Source: Lateolabrax maculatus (Eukaryota; Chordata; Actinopteri; Acropomatiformes; Lateolabracidae). From it: a stretch of 64,000 nucleotides of DNA. Position numbers and translations under genes: made by a program. The stretch lies in assembly GCA_031216445.1 (NCBI GenBank), contig CM062219.1, forward strand, positions 15,661,001-15,725,000, written 5' to 3'. Below the pieces are notes generated by a model that worked only from the letters and a program-made list of their open reading frames with translations, was not told where the DNA came from and did no database searches. The first letter of the stretch is position 1; every line of letters starts with the position of its first letter. Shown piece by piece: positions 21,945-35,863 of the stretch.

Positions 21945-22449
21945 CTAGAAAGACAGAGACACAGAGAGAGAGACAGAGTTGGTAAACGAGGAAGAAAAAT
22001 TCTTAGGAGTTACTTTAAAGCCTAAAAGGTTTGGCAGTAAGCATTAATAACATCAGCAACAGCAGCAGCATTATCAACATCATTTTGAGTCCATTTTCTA
22101 CAAGTAAATTAGTATGAAAAGAAAAATGTTTGGGAAAATAGCCTGAATTTCTCTTTTTTTGTCAATTTCCTCACTATAACTACATACATTTTTACACTCA
22201 TGTAAAAATTGCTTGGTAAAAACATGTTGCAGGTTATCACTTCACAAATCAAACTGTGCTAGCTTTTTCTTTAGTATTGGAAATTCTATGTTAGTAGTCC
22301 AAAAATGCAAAAACAATGGTCAAGACAACTGGTAGCCTCTATCTTCACTAATGGAATTGTTAGTGAGTCTTTCTCAAAATTAAAAACACATTTCCCATAA
22401 AAAAAAATAGAGGGAAAATATGTTGGAAACGTTTTTTTGTTTCCACTGG

Positions 22450-22484
22450 CTTTGCTTTTCCCAGAAAATCTGGGAAAAGCAAAG
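22450..22484. repeat. Perfect hairpin, 16-bp arms, 3-nt loop
   Basis: CTTTGCTTTTCCCAGA (22450-22465), AAA, then its exact reverse complement (22469-22484). No mismatch. Confidence 0.85.
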
Positions 22485-25400
22485 TTTTTGTTCCACTTGT
22501 GCTGGAGAAAAGATCCATCTTCCAGTTTTGTACCATAAATCAACTGAACACATTTCCTATATAATCCAACCAAGATGTGCACATTGTATAAAGTTGAGGC
22601 CAGTAGAGTAGATGCAGTATAAAAGTGTGTTTGTTTGCAATTATAATATAGGCTGGTGGTACTATGGTGAACAGGACATGTGTATGATATGGAACAGATA
22701 TTAAAATATTAAATATACATTTCTTTATACTGAGGGCAGGACATGGAATTAACAGAGCAGATCTGTCTGCTGTAGCAAAATAACAACATGCAATTTACTT
22801 GTAGTTGGACATTACAGCATATAGAAATAAAGGAGAAATTACAACTACAACACACGCACACTTTATTATTTCCGTATTCCATCAGCTGTTAATGTACCCG
22901 CAAGCTGATCTGATTAAAGCTCAAAACATATTAACATGACAACTTAACTCCTGACACTAGAAACTCCTCTGTTCTGTCCAGTGTGCGTGTGTATGCGTGT
23001 GCGTGTGTCTATGAATGCGATAAAGAGTGAACTATGTTGTGTATGTGTTTGTGAGCTACTGAAGACAAAGTCACACACCTGATGCCAAACACAGTTATCT
23101 TATCTCTTGTGCCACTTCTGTTTAGAGAGCTGCATGTGAGATATCCTCATGAGAAACATATCAACACTTTTAACTGCACCTCCATAGGGACAGAGGGAGA
23201 TTAAAGGCCCATAAAAATGGTTTTGTTATTGTGATGCATTTCCTGTTCAAATAGGATGTTACTGAAGCTGGGGTCATAACACAGTGACTGATCAATAGAA
23301 GAATCTGACTAATTCGATCAAATTCACTGCACTGGACCAACTTAAAATATCTTCGATATATATACACAGAGTAAGCAATGTGTTTTGCGCATGCTTCATT
23401 AAACTCTCTTTTCAATTAGATATAAAAAGGACTGAAATCAAATGATCACAAGCTCCACATGCATTATTGTGCAGTGAAACAAGACTTCGAACACAGTCTA
23501 AAAATGTATTAGCATATAATAAAATACACAAGCAATCAAAGGCGGACCTCGCTGAAAGACGAAAGACTAAATTCAAGCGTGTGGTTGAAGCTGGAAAAGC
23601 CGGAAAAGTTGAAATTGAAAAGCAGTTTTCAGTGATCAGTTTTCCATCCAACAGCGATCATGCAGCACGTCAAATCAAATAGTCTTATAGTGCTTTGAAA
23701 TGTTTTCATTTTGTTGAGACCATTCATCATCCTGCTTCACCTTTTCAATGGTTCAATATCAAGTTCCAACAGAAACAGAGTGAGACGTTTTCTGCAGACT
23801 GACTAACAGTTGAATGAAGTCAGCACAAAGCAGTAAAAGCTCACTGCTTTCGTTTGTACAGAAACTGGATTTCTTTCAATGTCAAACAGCTCGGCTTCAC
23901 AAAGAGCAAAACGGGGGATGAGTGATAAGTTAGGAAGCGGCAAAACACAATGACAGCACCTTAGCTTACATAACCCTTTTTTTAATATATTCAGCGATCA
24001 AGGGTTGGAGTCTTAGAACATACAGGACGTGAACACGAGGTAGACAGAGTGGAGAATAGGCAAATAAATCAAGTGTTGGATGAATGAATCTCCAACTACA
24101 GCTACAGCTACATGTAAAAACTTTTTTTTACTGTTTTAACATGTAGCCTACCACGACACACTTTGCCCACACAGGGTCAAAAATGATGATCTCACTGATT
24201 CAATTTTAAATATAAATACCACCAACATTTGAGTTGTGTATCCATCCTCAGCAGAAGACTGACAGCGAGTCATGCACCACTTTACTGCACTTTAAGGCTT
24301 TATATCTTCCCTGGGGGTCACAGAAAACTCACAAAGAAAGTTGGTTAGAAAGTATCAGTAGTTGAGACTGCAACAGAACCTCATATGTCATAAATCATGA
24401 TAGACAGCTACACAAAGGATGGAAACAAGGGGCCTTGTACCACAATATGATGGAGGAAATGTCAAATAAACAAAGAGGTTGCCTCTTAAGCTTTACATGC
24501 TTTAGACAAGAAACTGCCAAAATACATGAAGTCAAACTTATAATACAAAAGTATTTCCGTTTGAACCCCATACATCCTGAATACAGGGGAAATACCTGCA
24601 CCAAAATCGTACACATTTCTGCGTTTCCATGTCTACCCAATGCAAATTTTGACAAACTACGTTACAGATCGGTTCCTTGACGGTTCTCTGATACTGGGCG
24701 ACACAAATAATCACTGTGGCTGTGAGATCAAACCTGTAGCCTCTGGTTCTTGGCGTCTCTGTAAGCATGAGGCCACACTGCCAAACAGATCATCTGTTTG
24801 TTTAAACTATAAAATAAATATAATCAACTTTTCATCAGGAGAACAAGGTGTTACCTTTGGCTCATACAAGTGCTGTTAGGCTGCCAGTGTCTAAACAATG
24901 GTGACAATGTGTTTGGTGAATTGTAGACACTCATTAACAGCGCTGTAGGTAAATTTCAGATTCTGATTAACAATGTTGTGAAATAACAAGGATGATGATG
25001 TGACAGTTGCGTAAGTGAAGTAGGATGATGACCTTTGGCATCAGGAAACGGGTCACTATCAAACAAAAGAGAGTCAGGAAAACTGAGAAAGGCAACAACA
25101 TAATTATACAGTATCAGTCAGTGACTATTCTGTAGGGCAACACACCAGCGATGCATGATGGTGTCAAAGTACCTGCGTCTATTGTGTTATATGCACGCCA
25201 CACACTATTTGGAGTTAAGCAAGATTATCAAAGTATTCAAATGTTCTAAGTATTGAAACTTCATTAAACAAACACAAAATGTTAATGGTAAAATACATTG
25301 TAGATAAAATCAGACAAAGGTATTCTAAAATACTGTACGTGATGGAGCAAACACATATATTTGCTATATATTTCCATGAAACCACTATTTTCACCTTCTG

Positions 25401-26787
25401 TAGATTTGTTTCATTCCCTACCTTTATTAGTTCAGCTATGTTTTCTATTAATTTTCACACTAGCTCAGTTGAAGGTTAAAAAGTTTGATCCTACTAATAA
25501 AACACACCATTAACAACTTAACCACTGAGGGAAAAGTATCACGGCCCATTTACTACACCATTTGTCAATCTAAATCACCGTGGTCTGGATTTCAAAACAT
25601 ATTTTAGCAATTTAAGAGCAAAGTACACATGCAGCACATTACTACATACAGATTGATCAATGGATAGCAGATTTCATCACCTCATTTTCCAGCAAAGTGG
25701 TGCATGTGCATCTGCCAAAAAAACAGATAAGGAAACTGTGCAGTTCAGACTAAGGCACCCACACAAAATCATATTCCCTCAGTTCTTGAAAAGTTTATTG
25801 GGGGGCAGCGATAACCTCTATTTCCACTGGTGTCTTATGATGTAGCACGACAGCGTTACATTCACCACTACGGCACTGCAACTTCACACAGCGCACACTC
25901 AGCAAATTCAAATCTCACTGACTCCGGTCTCCCTCACTTGCTTACATTCCTCTTCCTCCGTCCATGCCTCCCTTCATGCTTTCTTAAGCTTCTTTACAGT
26001 CAGTACATTCTGTACCTGCAACCCAGCTGGTGCACTACGACCCAGTGAGGTCCAAGTAGGATTATAAATGCAACATATTATATAATGTGTTATTCTGAAT
26101 GCATACATCACTTAAAGAATTTCTTTTGAGTATCGAATACTCACCCCGTCAGCTTAAAAGGTGACTCGAAAAAACGTTGTAGCTTGGCTCAGCAGTTCTC
26201 CAATGACATCCAGTGAAGAGTCAAAGCAAGAAATACAACAACAAAATGTCCATAGAAAGTTTTCAAACTGCATGTGAAGCGTAATCCACCTCCCGGAATA
26301 CACTTCACCAATGAATCGCCGAATATAATCTACGGAGCAAGAGGAGTGGATGAAACAGTGGAGAGGTGGATGCTGCAGGAGTGGTCTGAAAAGTTTCTCA
26401 GATGTTTTAATGTGTTTTTGTGTGATTCCATTCCATGAATCCAAGCAGACCACAGCTGTTGAGCCAGCTACAAACTGGTGGGGAGTCACAGCTATAACAT
26501 TTTAATGTGACTTACATATTTACTATGAAAGCGAAAAAAGCCCTTGTATGCATGAAAGTAAATAAATAAAAAAGTAGAGGCTATTTTTTCCTCTTCTAGT
26601 GAATAATCAGTAATATTTGTTGATGGGCTTAAATGGGGTAAGGGAATTTGATTTAGTCGGCAAAGTCTAGCCGGATGGTAAATCCCAAGGACACTTTTTC
26701 CGCTGTCCAGCACTTTCAGTTTGTCTTTTCTAGACCTTGAAACACGCTTCCCCCCACTCTACTCTGCAGTCAGTCCTTGGCTACAGT

Positions 26788-27114
26788 TTCCACCCTTCTA
26801 ATGCCAGAACATTCAAGGTTCAGTAAACATATTTATGTCATACTTGATAATAGCTTAGCCTCTTCCCCTTCCCCCACAGTAACTAGAGATCAAAAAATGC
26901 AGGCTGCGTCTCCCTGTACCTCCCAGCACCTTTCCTTCACTCCCATGTCATTTTCCATTCTATCAATTCTCATATGCTCTCTCTTATCTCTGCTTCACCC
27001 TCACCATCTTTAGAGGGCTATTTTCTACATCCCTGCCTTTGTTTTCCCTGCACAGGCACTCTTTATTTTCCACCTCCTAATGCCAGACAGTACAAGGTCC
27101 AGTAAACATATTTA
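26788..27114. repeat. Diverged direct repeat, about 280 bp apart
   Basis: A block of about 48 bp at 26788-26835 (with CTAATGCCAGAACATTCAAG and AGTAAACATATTTA) recurs at 27067-27114 with a few changes (CTAATGCCAGACAGTACAAG, AGTAAACATATTTA). The sequence between is not obviously duplicated. Confidence 0.6.
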
Positions 27115-29420
27115 AACAAAGGCTTCTAATTCTCCTTCCCTAACACTTGAGAACAATGCTGTTCCCTGAGTGCAAGGTGCTAATTTGTCCCCTCGCCCCT
27201 AAGCAACATGTTCCTGCTCATACTAAAGTGTCATTTGACCTGTTACGTGGGTGTTTTTTTCTAATAGATCTGCTGTGTTTGTACAGTGGGTCTGTTCTAA
27301 GTGTGTATGTTTGTGTGTATTAAGGAAATGCAGAGGCATGTCTTGACTGTGATTGACTACGCTATCTCAGGTTCCACCCAAAAACATGGGGCTATTACTG
27401 CCTGATGGCCATGTTAGAAGGACCCTCACACCTATATTTTATCCCAAAGCATGCTCCTTCAGCCAAAGAAAAGACCAAACAGGGATCATAGCTTAGATAC
27501 AGTAAAAGGTATCTCTCTGCTTAGCTTTTGTGACTTGAGAATATAGTATTCATCTCCCCTTATCATTTGGGGTTTTGGGGTAACACTATAAGATAACTCC
27601 CAAGTACACAAATCAAAAGTTTTAATGTTGCAGGAGTGCTGCTCATTTGAGCTGACATATCAGATGGAACCAGTTGGAAGTTTTAAGACAGGACTGAGGA
27701 GAGGAAAAAAGAGGCCAAGCAAGAAAGAAAGCTTTCTGTAATCACTACTAGTGTGTAAATGTAATTTAATTCCTAGAAAATATATGCGTTTAATCTCTGA
27801 TGCAAAAGAAATGAACCCATGACAGTTTAGTTAAACCAGTGAAGGCATATTTGGGATCACTCCTCAGCCTATCAATGTTATACAGAAACTCCCCCTGGAA
27901 GCCACGCGCCTACTGGAATCTCTACAAGCCTGATGTTACCACAAACCACTTTCCTCAGCAGCTGGAGGAGGTCTTTCTGAAGCTAAATGTGAAAAACCAC
28001 ACTTTCATCCAGTGTAAACACGTCCATAGTGGGCTATGACACCCCTAAGGTACCAAGGTACCTGCACAGTGGTTAGGAACAAAATTCTTATCCTCACTTA
28101 GCTTTCTAGTTACTGAAAAGTAATGCTCAATGTAAAATAGCCGCCATATTATTCATCATAACTGCCAATGGTAGACAATGGTAAACAATGTCAAGGACAA
28201 CTATGAGCTTCTCAAATTTCAACACTCTCTTTCCATAGGTTGTGTGTGAGTGTGTGTGTGTGTGTGTGTGTATGTGTGTGCAATCGCAAGCCTATTCTGT
28301 GACTCACCCCCACCAGTCACCTTTCTACTGTAACTCTTCCAGCAAGAACCAGAATAGACAGGGGAATGTAGCCATGGATATTGTCACCAGGATGCATCCC
28401 TAAAGCAAGTATCCTCACATGCAAAGAGATGCAAAACAACAGTGAAGGCCCAAACACACAATGTGTTCTTGAAAATGAAATTGCTCCTATTTTTGTGGAC
28501 TTATCAAATCCACACCAGAACCACAACCAGAGTGATTAAAAATAATTGCAGAAACAGAACATGCGGAAATTCCTGGGTGAAAACCATTCCTTTAAAGCCA
28601 ACAGTAATAACGAGGTCAAGGGTGAAAAGTCAAGGTATCCTGGCAAAAGTCAGACAATAGCTGTGCCTAGAAGCACTGGGAGGACGAAAATCAGAAACAG
28701 GAGTGCTGAGGAAAAACAGAAGGAGAAGGGATTTCTTTTTTCAAGAACAAATCCAGAGTTAATGACAAAAAGAACTTCATAGTTAAATGAGGTGCGAGCA
28801 CACTGATGAGTAATCCAATCCAAAAGGGCTCTCATTTAACCAGTCCTCTCTGTGGCAGCACAATCCCACATGGTGAGTCACTTACACTCTGGCATGCCAC
28901 TGCACATTCAGTCAGCCTTACAAGAGAGAGAGCGAGACAATGAGAAGGGAGAAAGAGAGAGAAAAGGGGGAAAAATTGTGAGGGGGAAGGGAGACGGAAC
29001 AGAAGACAGGGGACTTAAATACTAAATGAACAGATGGGCAGAAATGTAGATGTCAAGAGTTAAACAAAATACAGAGAAACATCTCTGAAGTCAGATTTAA
29101 GTCTGTTCAGTCAGATTAGATTTTTCTGTACACACACACTTACACACTCTCACCGGTGACATAACAAATTATTACAGGATGTCCTGTTCCTGAGGACAGG
29201 TCATTAGAGTTTATGTCATGAATTAAAGATTAACAAAGACTGATGTTGAATTTAGCCTACTGCCTACATAATTTGATCATCAGTGTGGATGTGCATGTGT
29301 GTGTGCCATAGTGTGTACCTGTGCTCAAGACTGAGGAAATGATGAGTAGTTCAGGGATTAGCTAACCTAAGTGATACAAGTGTGTGTGTAAAAAAAATAC
29401 AGCGTGACTGTGTGTGCTGT

Positions 29421-29657
29421 TGTACAACTATCTTTGTGAGAACCAGTTTGAGTTTTAGACCATGGGAGTGATGACATTTTTTGGAAAGTGAGGACATTTT
29501 GGCCGGTCCTCACTTTCTGAGACCCCTTCAATGGGCTGTTCGAGGGTTAAGACTTGGGTTTTAAGGTTCAGGTTAGTATTAAGATTAGGTTCAGGTCAGG
29601 GTAAGGGGCTGGGGAATGCATTATGTCAATGAATGTCCTCACAAGTATAGCTGTACA
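29421..29657. repeat. MITE-like element with imperfect terminal inverted repeats
   Basis: The ends TGTACAACTATCTTTGTGAG (29421-29440) and CTCACAAGTATAGCTGTACA (29638-29657) are inverted repeats with 17 of 20 bases matching. The interior contains GTGAGGACATTTTGGCCGG, a TTAAGACTTGGGTTTTAAGG stretch and GGGAATGCATTATGTCAATG, which I remember from an abundant fish repeat. GT microsatellites flank it. It has no coding capacity. Confidence 0.7.
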
Positions 29658-29850
29658 AAAGTGTGTGTGTGTGGGTGTGTGTGTGGGTGTACGTGCGCAT
29701 ACATGCAGTAAACTAACAACATAGGGAGGTCAAGCCAAGATGGTGGGGGCGGACTACAATGGCTCTGGTGTTTACCCAGGTCACTATGGCAACCACTGCA
29801 CACCGTGTTCATCTGACCTTTCCAGGCGATAACAACACCACTGACTGACA

Positions 29851-29866
29851 TGTGTGTGTGTGTGTG

Positions 29867-29923
<57 letters not shown>
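29851..29923. repeat. GT microsatellite
   Basis: 73 bases of GT with one GAGA interruption, among the longest dinucleotide runs in the window. Confidence 0.95.
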
Positions 29924-29924
<1 letters not shown>

Positions 29925-32316
29925 GTATTTCCCTATGTGAAGATCCTCAGTACAAACAGTGTGACATAGAGACACATGCAGTGTTTAAATGTGCACACAT
30001 CAGTGGAATCAGGGAGGGGAGATGAGCTGGGTCTAGAAAATAGATTTTGACTCCTAGTGTAGTATAAATACTGTATAGTCTGTAAGGACCTCATTGTTTT
30101 TGCTTGTTTTATTTTAACCCTTTAAAAATTAAATAAGCCCAAAAATGACAGACCAAAAATAAAATGGTTGCTGGTCTTGAACCCTTTGATTAGCGTCCTT
30201 GTCTCATCTGAAAGGTAAATCTTTGGCGATATTGATTCAGAGGCACAAACATGGTCAAATAAACAAAATAAATTCTCACATATTCTATTTATTTTTCTAA
30301 TTTTAAAAAATAAAAATAAAATGGTTTACAGCCTTACAGACTAGAGGATTCAACCGGATGTCATTCTGTAATAAGATAACAAACCCCTAAATATATACTA
30401 ATGTTAATAGTGAAAGTGAAACTTTGAAAAAAATTGAAATACCCAGTTTCAGGAATAACATATGCTTTTTTTCTGTTTCCTCTCTATTTTATTTTTTTTA
30501 TTACTTGAAGCATTCTGTGTGAGAACATAAAATCAGGGATCTGCTCTCTCTTTTTTTTAATCTGTAAAAACCGAAAACCATAAGCATTAATTATACACCA
30601 TAGATGAAAATAGCTCACACCATTTTCTTTCTTTCTGCCTCTATTGCCTTTCTATCTCTTTGCCAGCCTGTTTCCCTGATGATACTGAACGACAATATCC
30701 ATGATTGCTTTCAATTACTTTTTGCTTTTTTGGCTGCTATTTTAATTCTGTTTGCCCTTCGTCTCTTTCCCTCTTTGTGCCTCACTGAGATATTTTACGT
30801 TGCAGCATTGAGCCTGGGCACCTGCTATTGACTACATGCTTATCGTCTCATCAGATGTGTTAACACATGGGAAATGAATCAAAGATTGGCACCCACACGG
30901 GGAGAGAAACAGTCACACACACGATACCTGATTTTGTCCTAACCCCAACACATATTTTTCCTTTTCTCTGGGGAAAGTTGACTGTTAACAGCACTGACAA
31001 ATAGGCGTCCAAGTACGCTTAATAATACAGCGTAGTGCATATGTATTTTTTTTTAAATACTTTATTTTTAGATTTATTAGATTTATCTTAGCAAAGTCAA
31101 ATATTTACTGATGTCAAGTATTTTGGGAAGTAAAGGCAACTTCTTTTTTTCTTCATTCTCTATTTCTTTCCCCACTTAATTACATAAGCACCAGTGGATG
31201 AATTAAACACAAAGAAAGGCTCTGATGTTACTCAAGTTATCAGGAGAGCCAACGTGTCCATGTTGAGCCTCTTCACCCTGCAGGATAATCTGATGAACTG
31301 TCGAGTTGAGGGGAAACATGTTGGCCTAATGGTTGTTTTTTTTTCCAAACTGCTCCATTTGGTTGGCACAGTCTGGTGCATTCAGTGTAAGGCAACATGA
31401 AAATTCACCAAGACTGGTCCAAGAGACATCCTAGCAACAGCTAATGAGAGTTTAAATCAAAGAGGAAGAAAACCACAGACGAAAGAGATAACAGGGACGT
31501 ACAGAGAGAACGATAAATGTTATTAGTATCCAGTAGGCAGAGGCAGGGAAAGGTTCAGTCAGGCTCTGAAATCAAAATCATCTAATGTGGACCAGTCCTG
31601 AGTGTACATGAGATAAGGAAACAGTTGAAGTGGAAAAATGAAAGGTCGTGCTCCTGAGGAGGATAAGAAGACGATAAGCAGAGGAAATCTGTTTCCAAGG
31701 AAGCCAAAGCAGCACTGGAAATATCTGGGCAGCCTTGGAGGAGATACAGACACAGGTCAGAAAGAAAGAAGGGATGTTATATTCTGGGCTTTGATTTAAA
31801 AAACATTTCTGACTAATAATTTGGCCTACACGTGCCACATCTAAGGCTTTAAATTCAAAGACATTCACCTGCTTCTCCCGTGGTTATGTGTAGCATAAAT
31901 AACATACATTTTAAAGTGTTTTGTAAATCATAGCAATCATCATGGGTCTGCAGTTATTACTTTCTGTGAACTCTTATATTCATAATAATATGGTTATATG
32001 TGTTAATTACATTTTGTCTGTTGGCTACAGCAGGAATAATGCACAATAGATGCATAATGGAGGATTTTGACACTGAACACTACCACAAGCACTGCAAGGT
32101 TAAATAAATAAAGTTGGACTTCTGCAATGTCTCCAACCCTACAAAATCCAAAGCTTGCCAGAACTATCTAGCGGTCGAGGTGCTGGTCGAGCTGCAAGGC
32201 TTACTGCCAACTTCTGCCCAAGCCTAAACACACGAGGAGTAATGGCTGCCATGTGTGTACAGAGATAGCACCCAGCCAATCCTCAGACCAAGGCCTGAGT
32301 GTGCGCTTGTGTGTGT

Positions 32317-32321
<5 letters not shown>

Positions 32322-32371
<50 letters not shown>

Positions 32372-32678
32372 TGGGAGTATTATTTAAATAATTACATGTT
32401 AAGCAATCAGAAAATGCAAAACAGCTTTTGGCTGGTGACTGAAAGCAGAGTTTTCCATCAACTTGTTAGTCCTTTCAGAAAGTAAAAATATCACTTTGTG
32501 TGTGAACGTTTGGCACAAAGTATCACAAACCTGTACTGTGCTGTGTGTAAGTGTGTGTGTGTGTATATGTGCGCGGCAGCAGCGGCAGTGTCTTGGCATT
32601 AGCTCTACAACGCTGGAATTTCCTCCAGCTCTGCCGCCAGGGCAAGATGGCTACCATATGCCAGCTATTCAGAGACAG

Positions 32679-32750
<72 letters not shown>

Positions 32751-33023
32751 GAATGAAGACCGCAATCCAGCTAGCATACAAGTTTGTAATTCGAAAGCCA
32801 ACCTCACATATAAACAAACACAAGCTGAAATGCATAATGGGTTGAAGGCTGAACTAAAGCGCACATATACACACACACACACACACACATACACACACAC
32901 ACACACCCACCCCTTGGTCTGTAAGTTACACCTGCATGAATGTGTATGGGTATGTTTGGGTTTAAATGTGCATGTGTGTAGAAGAACGTAAACCCAAGAA
33001 CACACTACGCAGAACATTAAGTG

Positions 33024-33063
<40 letters not shown>
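32322..33063. repeat. Microsatellite cluster (GA, then three CA tracts)
   Basis: A GA run (32322-32368) and CA runs (32682-32748, 32861-32908, 33025-33063) within 750 bp. Open frames here encode only dipeptide runs. Confidence 0.95.
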
Positions 33064-33064
<1 letters not shown>

Positions 33065-35822
33065 AGATGATCTCTGATTTTGACCAGTTCTGACAGTTCT
33101 GTTATGCAATGGATACCCTGCTGGGTTCACAAAAGCTTTTCAAAGTTTCATGACAAATCAACAACATACCCAAAAGACAAGTAACAACTCAAAGGTACAT
33201 CATGCATGTAGAAAGCAACATAAATCTTAAAAGAAGAATACCACCACATGTTCTTGCTATTTTTTTCTTTAATCTTTTGTGTATCAGTATTTAGGTGTAT
33301 ATGGGTCACCTCCAAGGCTGAAAATTAGCACCAGATTAGGTAGACTTGTTTTACTAACCAGCCAATAAAACAATGGTAATCTATTTAAAAGCTGGTTCAA
33401 TTTGAACACTCTCTAGCCAGTTGGTCAGTGGACAAAAAAGTTAATATTGCACCCTGGTCACCTCCATACATGTGACAACATAGAGTCTGTTATTTTGGCT
33501 TTTTTAGAAAATGATTGTGTCTCGGTGTGCATGATTCCTTGATTTGTTTACAGTAGTATCCACCAACATTTAATAAAACATTAGGTCACAATAATTAAAG
33601 AAAATGTTAATGCCAAGCACCAAAAAAAACAATAGCCATTTTGTAAGCACTCTTACTTTTGGTTAACAACTGAAGACCAGGATTAGATCTCATTTGACAC
33701 TTTGAACAACTTCATTGTGGCTTGCTCAATTCTGACTATGGCTGGTGTAAGATATCATTGTCTACATGTTGTTAGCAGTTTTAATAGTGTTTTTCATTCC
33801 AGTGTGTTGGTCTCAGTTTTATAGCACTGAAAATATCATATCTCATTTAACATCAAAACAATTGGAAGATGTAATCTTGGGCTCCAGAAAATTGTTAAGG
33901 AAATGTTCCACTCATTTTATATGTTTACTAGAAAATAATTAATTGCAGCCTTACTAAACTACCTAATTGTTTTACATGGCATCATTAGAACAACTTTACA
34001 ATGACTTCAGAGCTCATCAGATTACACTTAGATCCATCTGGCACTTGTCAGGCTGAGCCACTGGAAACAAGGAAGTATGGAAATCCAATTGTCCATTGAT
34101 AACTGATGATCAACAAAAGTTCAGCTGAGCTCTCAGCCAAGCCTGTTGATCATTTCTCTAGTGTTTCCTCCTTCCTCTGTAGGAAATGTGCAGACATCTG
34201 GTTACTTATTAAATTTTGCAGAGTTAAAGAGTTATTCCTAACTGAAAGATATGTGATGATGATGAAGGAATAGTTGAATAATAAAACTGTGAGCTGTACT
34301 AGATAACAACTGCTGCAACTTAACCCTCGACTGCAGACAGACAACCTTCAATCTCCTGCTTGGTGCAGGTGTTAGGTGTTTATATTACACTGCTTAGGAG
34401 GGATCTTTGAAAAAAATAACACTCTGTGCTGCCATAGTAAACACCACCATGTGCTAACGCAAACCACAGCCAGGAATTGAATCATCTGTCCCCTGTATAA
34501 AGTACACAGAGCCCCAGTGGTAATAAAAAAAGGAAGATCTGAATAAGCTCAAAAATAGTTAAAGACTGGCAAGGTCCCCCAGCTAACCACAGAGGATCTG
34601 TAGGTATATATGGCAGAAGAAACATGCTGTCAAAGAATTCCCGGCTGTTTTGGATGCAACTTCTGTCATATGATTACTGTAAAACTGCACTGAAAAAGCA
34701 AACTTACTACTGAATGAAGTACTTGATCTGGAATAAGCACAAAGGTAAGTTTATATGCAAAGAAACCTATTTACAAGCATTTTGATGACGTGACAAATAC
34801 AACAACTCCACATCCAAATTGTCAGCTAACTATAACCACTCAACTGACCTCTCTAGTGGCATCCATGTACTCTACCAACATTCACTGTACCACTTTGTAA
34901 ATTAGCTGAAGAGGCTTGGGTATGTCTAAGAGAATCAGCATGGTCTATGAAAAGGCATCAGAAGTGGAGATCAGAAATCTCTTGTTTTTTTTTCCACAGA
35001 TTACCAGTGGGATGTCCAACTTTTCTTTTGCTTGCTAAACAGCTTCATGAAGTCTGCATTTAATATCACTTCTATAAGCCAAGACATTTTGTTCCAGCTT
35101 AGTGGCTCTCAAGCAGTGTTGCAAGAGAGCCAAAGCACCACAAACAAGAGTGGCCAAGCAGATGTTCTCCTGGACAACTTCTTGGCTGCCAACATGAGGC
35201 ATGGCAAACCTTCCTCTATAGTTGTAGCAGTACGTACAATTCAAGGTTCGGTAGGCATCGCAGTTTTAGGGTCAAGCTTTTGAGAGTCAGAAACTGCTTG
35301 AACGCTCAGAGATGAATGACTTAAACCTTTCCCACCAAACACCAAAATATCACACTGTGTAGAGCCAGGCTTAACCGTTGTCTTTTTCAGCATAACTTCA
35401 GCTTTACAGTAGGTGATGTTGTCGCAAATGCAGTTTAGCTTTGGAACCCAGTTCCCCCCACCACACCTTGTTTGACATTTTCTATAACTTTCCAAACTGG
35501 TGGCTTTTAACTTAAGCTTTAAAGCTTTTCCTTTTGTTAAGCAACAACTTACACACTCTTTGTGCGTACAACCAAGGGCAACACTATGAATGCCTTCCAG
35601 GAGAGCCTGTCTGAAAATGTGCACCATTATCCCCGTATTTAAATGATATGCCTTCCAGTGTTGTTATAATTTCCTGGGAAACCATAATGCTTCCAAATAG
35701 AAGCAGTAAATGATATGGGAGGCTCTTCCAGCCTCTGGTTTCACACTGGTGTTCACTAAACAGAAGATGCTAGCTGTACTGGTGGGACTAATCATACTAG
35801 TATGGGTTGGCTGACAGTAAAC

Positions 35823-35863
35823 AACTGCACCTCAGGCTCTTTCAAAAAGACTGAGGTGCAGTT
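35823..35863. repeat. Hairpin, 13-bp perfect arms
   Basis: AACTGCACCTCAG (35823-35835) and its exact reverse complement (35851-35863), separated by a 15-nt loop. Confidence 0.8.

Noticed and set aside
27839..28039. 66-residue frame with a protein-like middle (FPQQLEEVFLKLN)
   Set aside because: Looked at as a possible conserved exon; no clear acceptor/donor pair and no recognised family.
30604..30831. 75-residue ATG frame with a signal-peptide-like start
   Set aside because: The hydrophobicity comes from a T-rich stretch; no splice partner, no cysteine pattern, no family.
32523..33059. Frames of 146-178 residues on both strands
   Set aside because: Products of three CA microsatellites; no non-repetitive domain.
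35035..35627. Two overlapping minus-strand frames, one of 128 residues and Cys-rich
   Set aside because: Considered as a transposase or ZBED-type remnant, but no family motif could be placed. Length is within chance for this composition.
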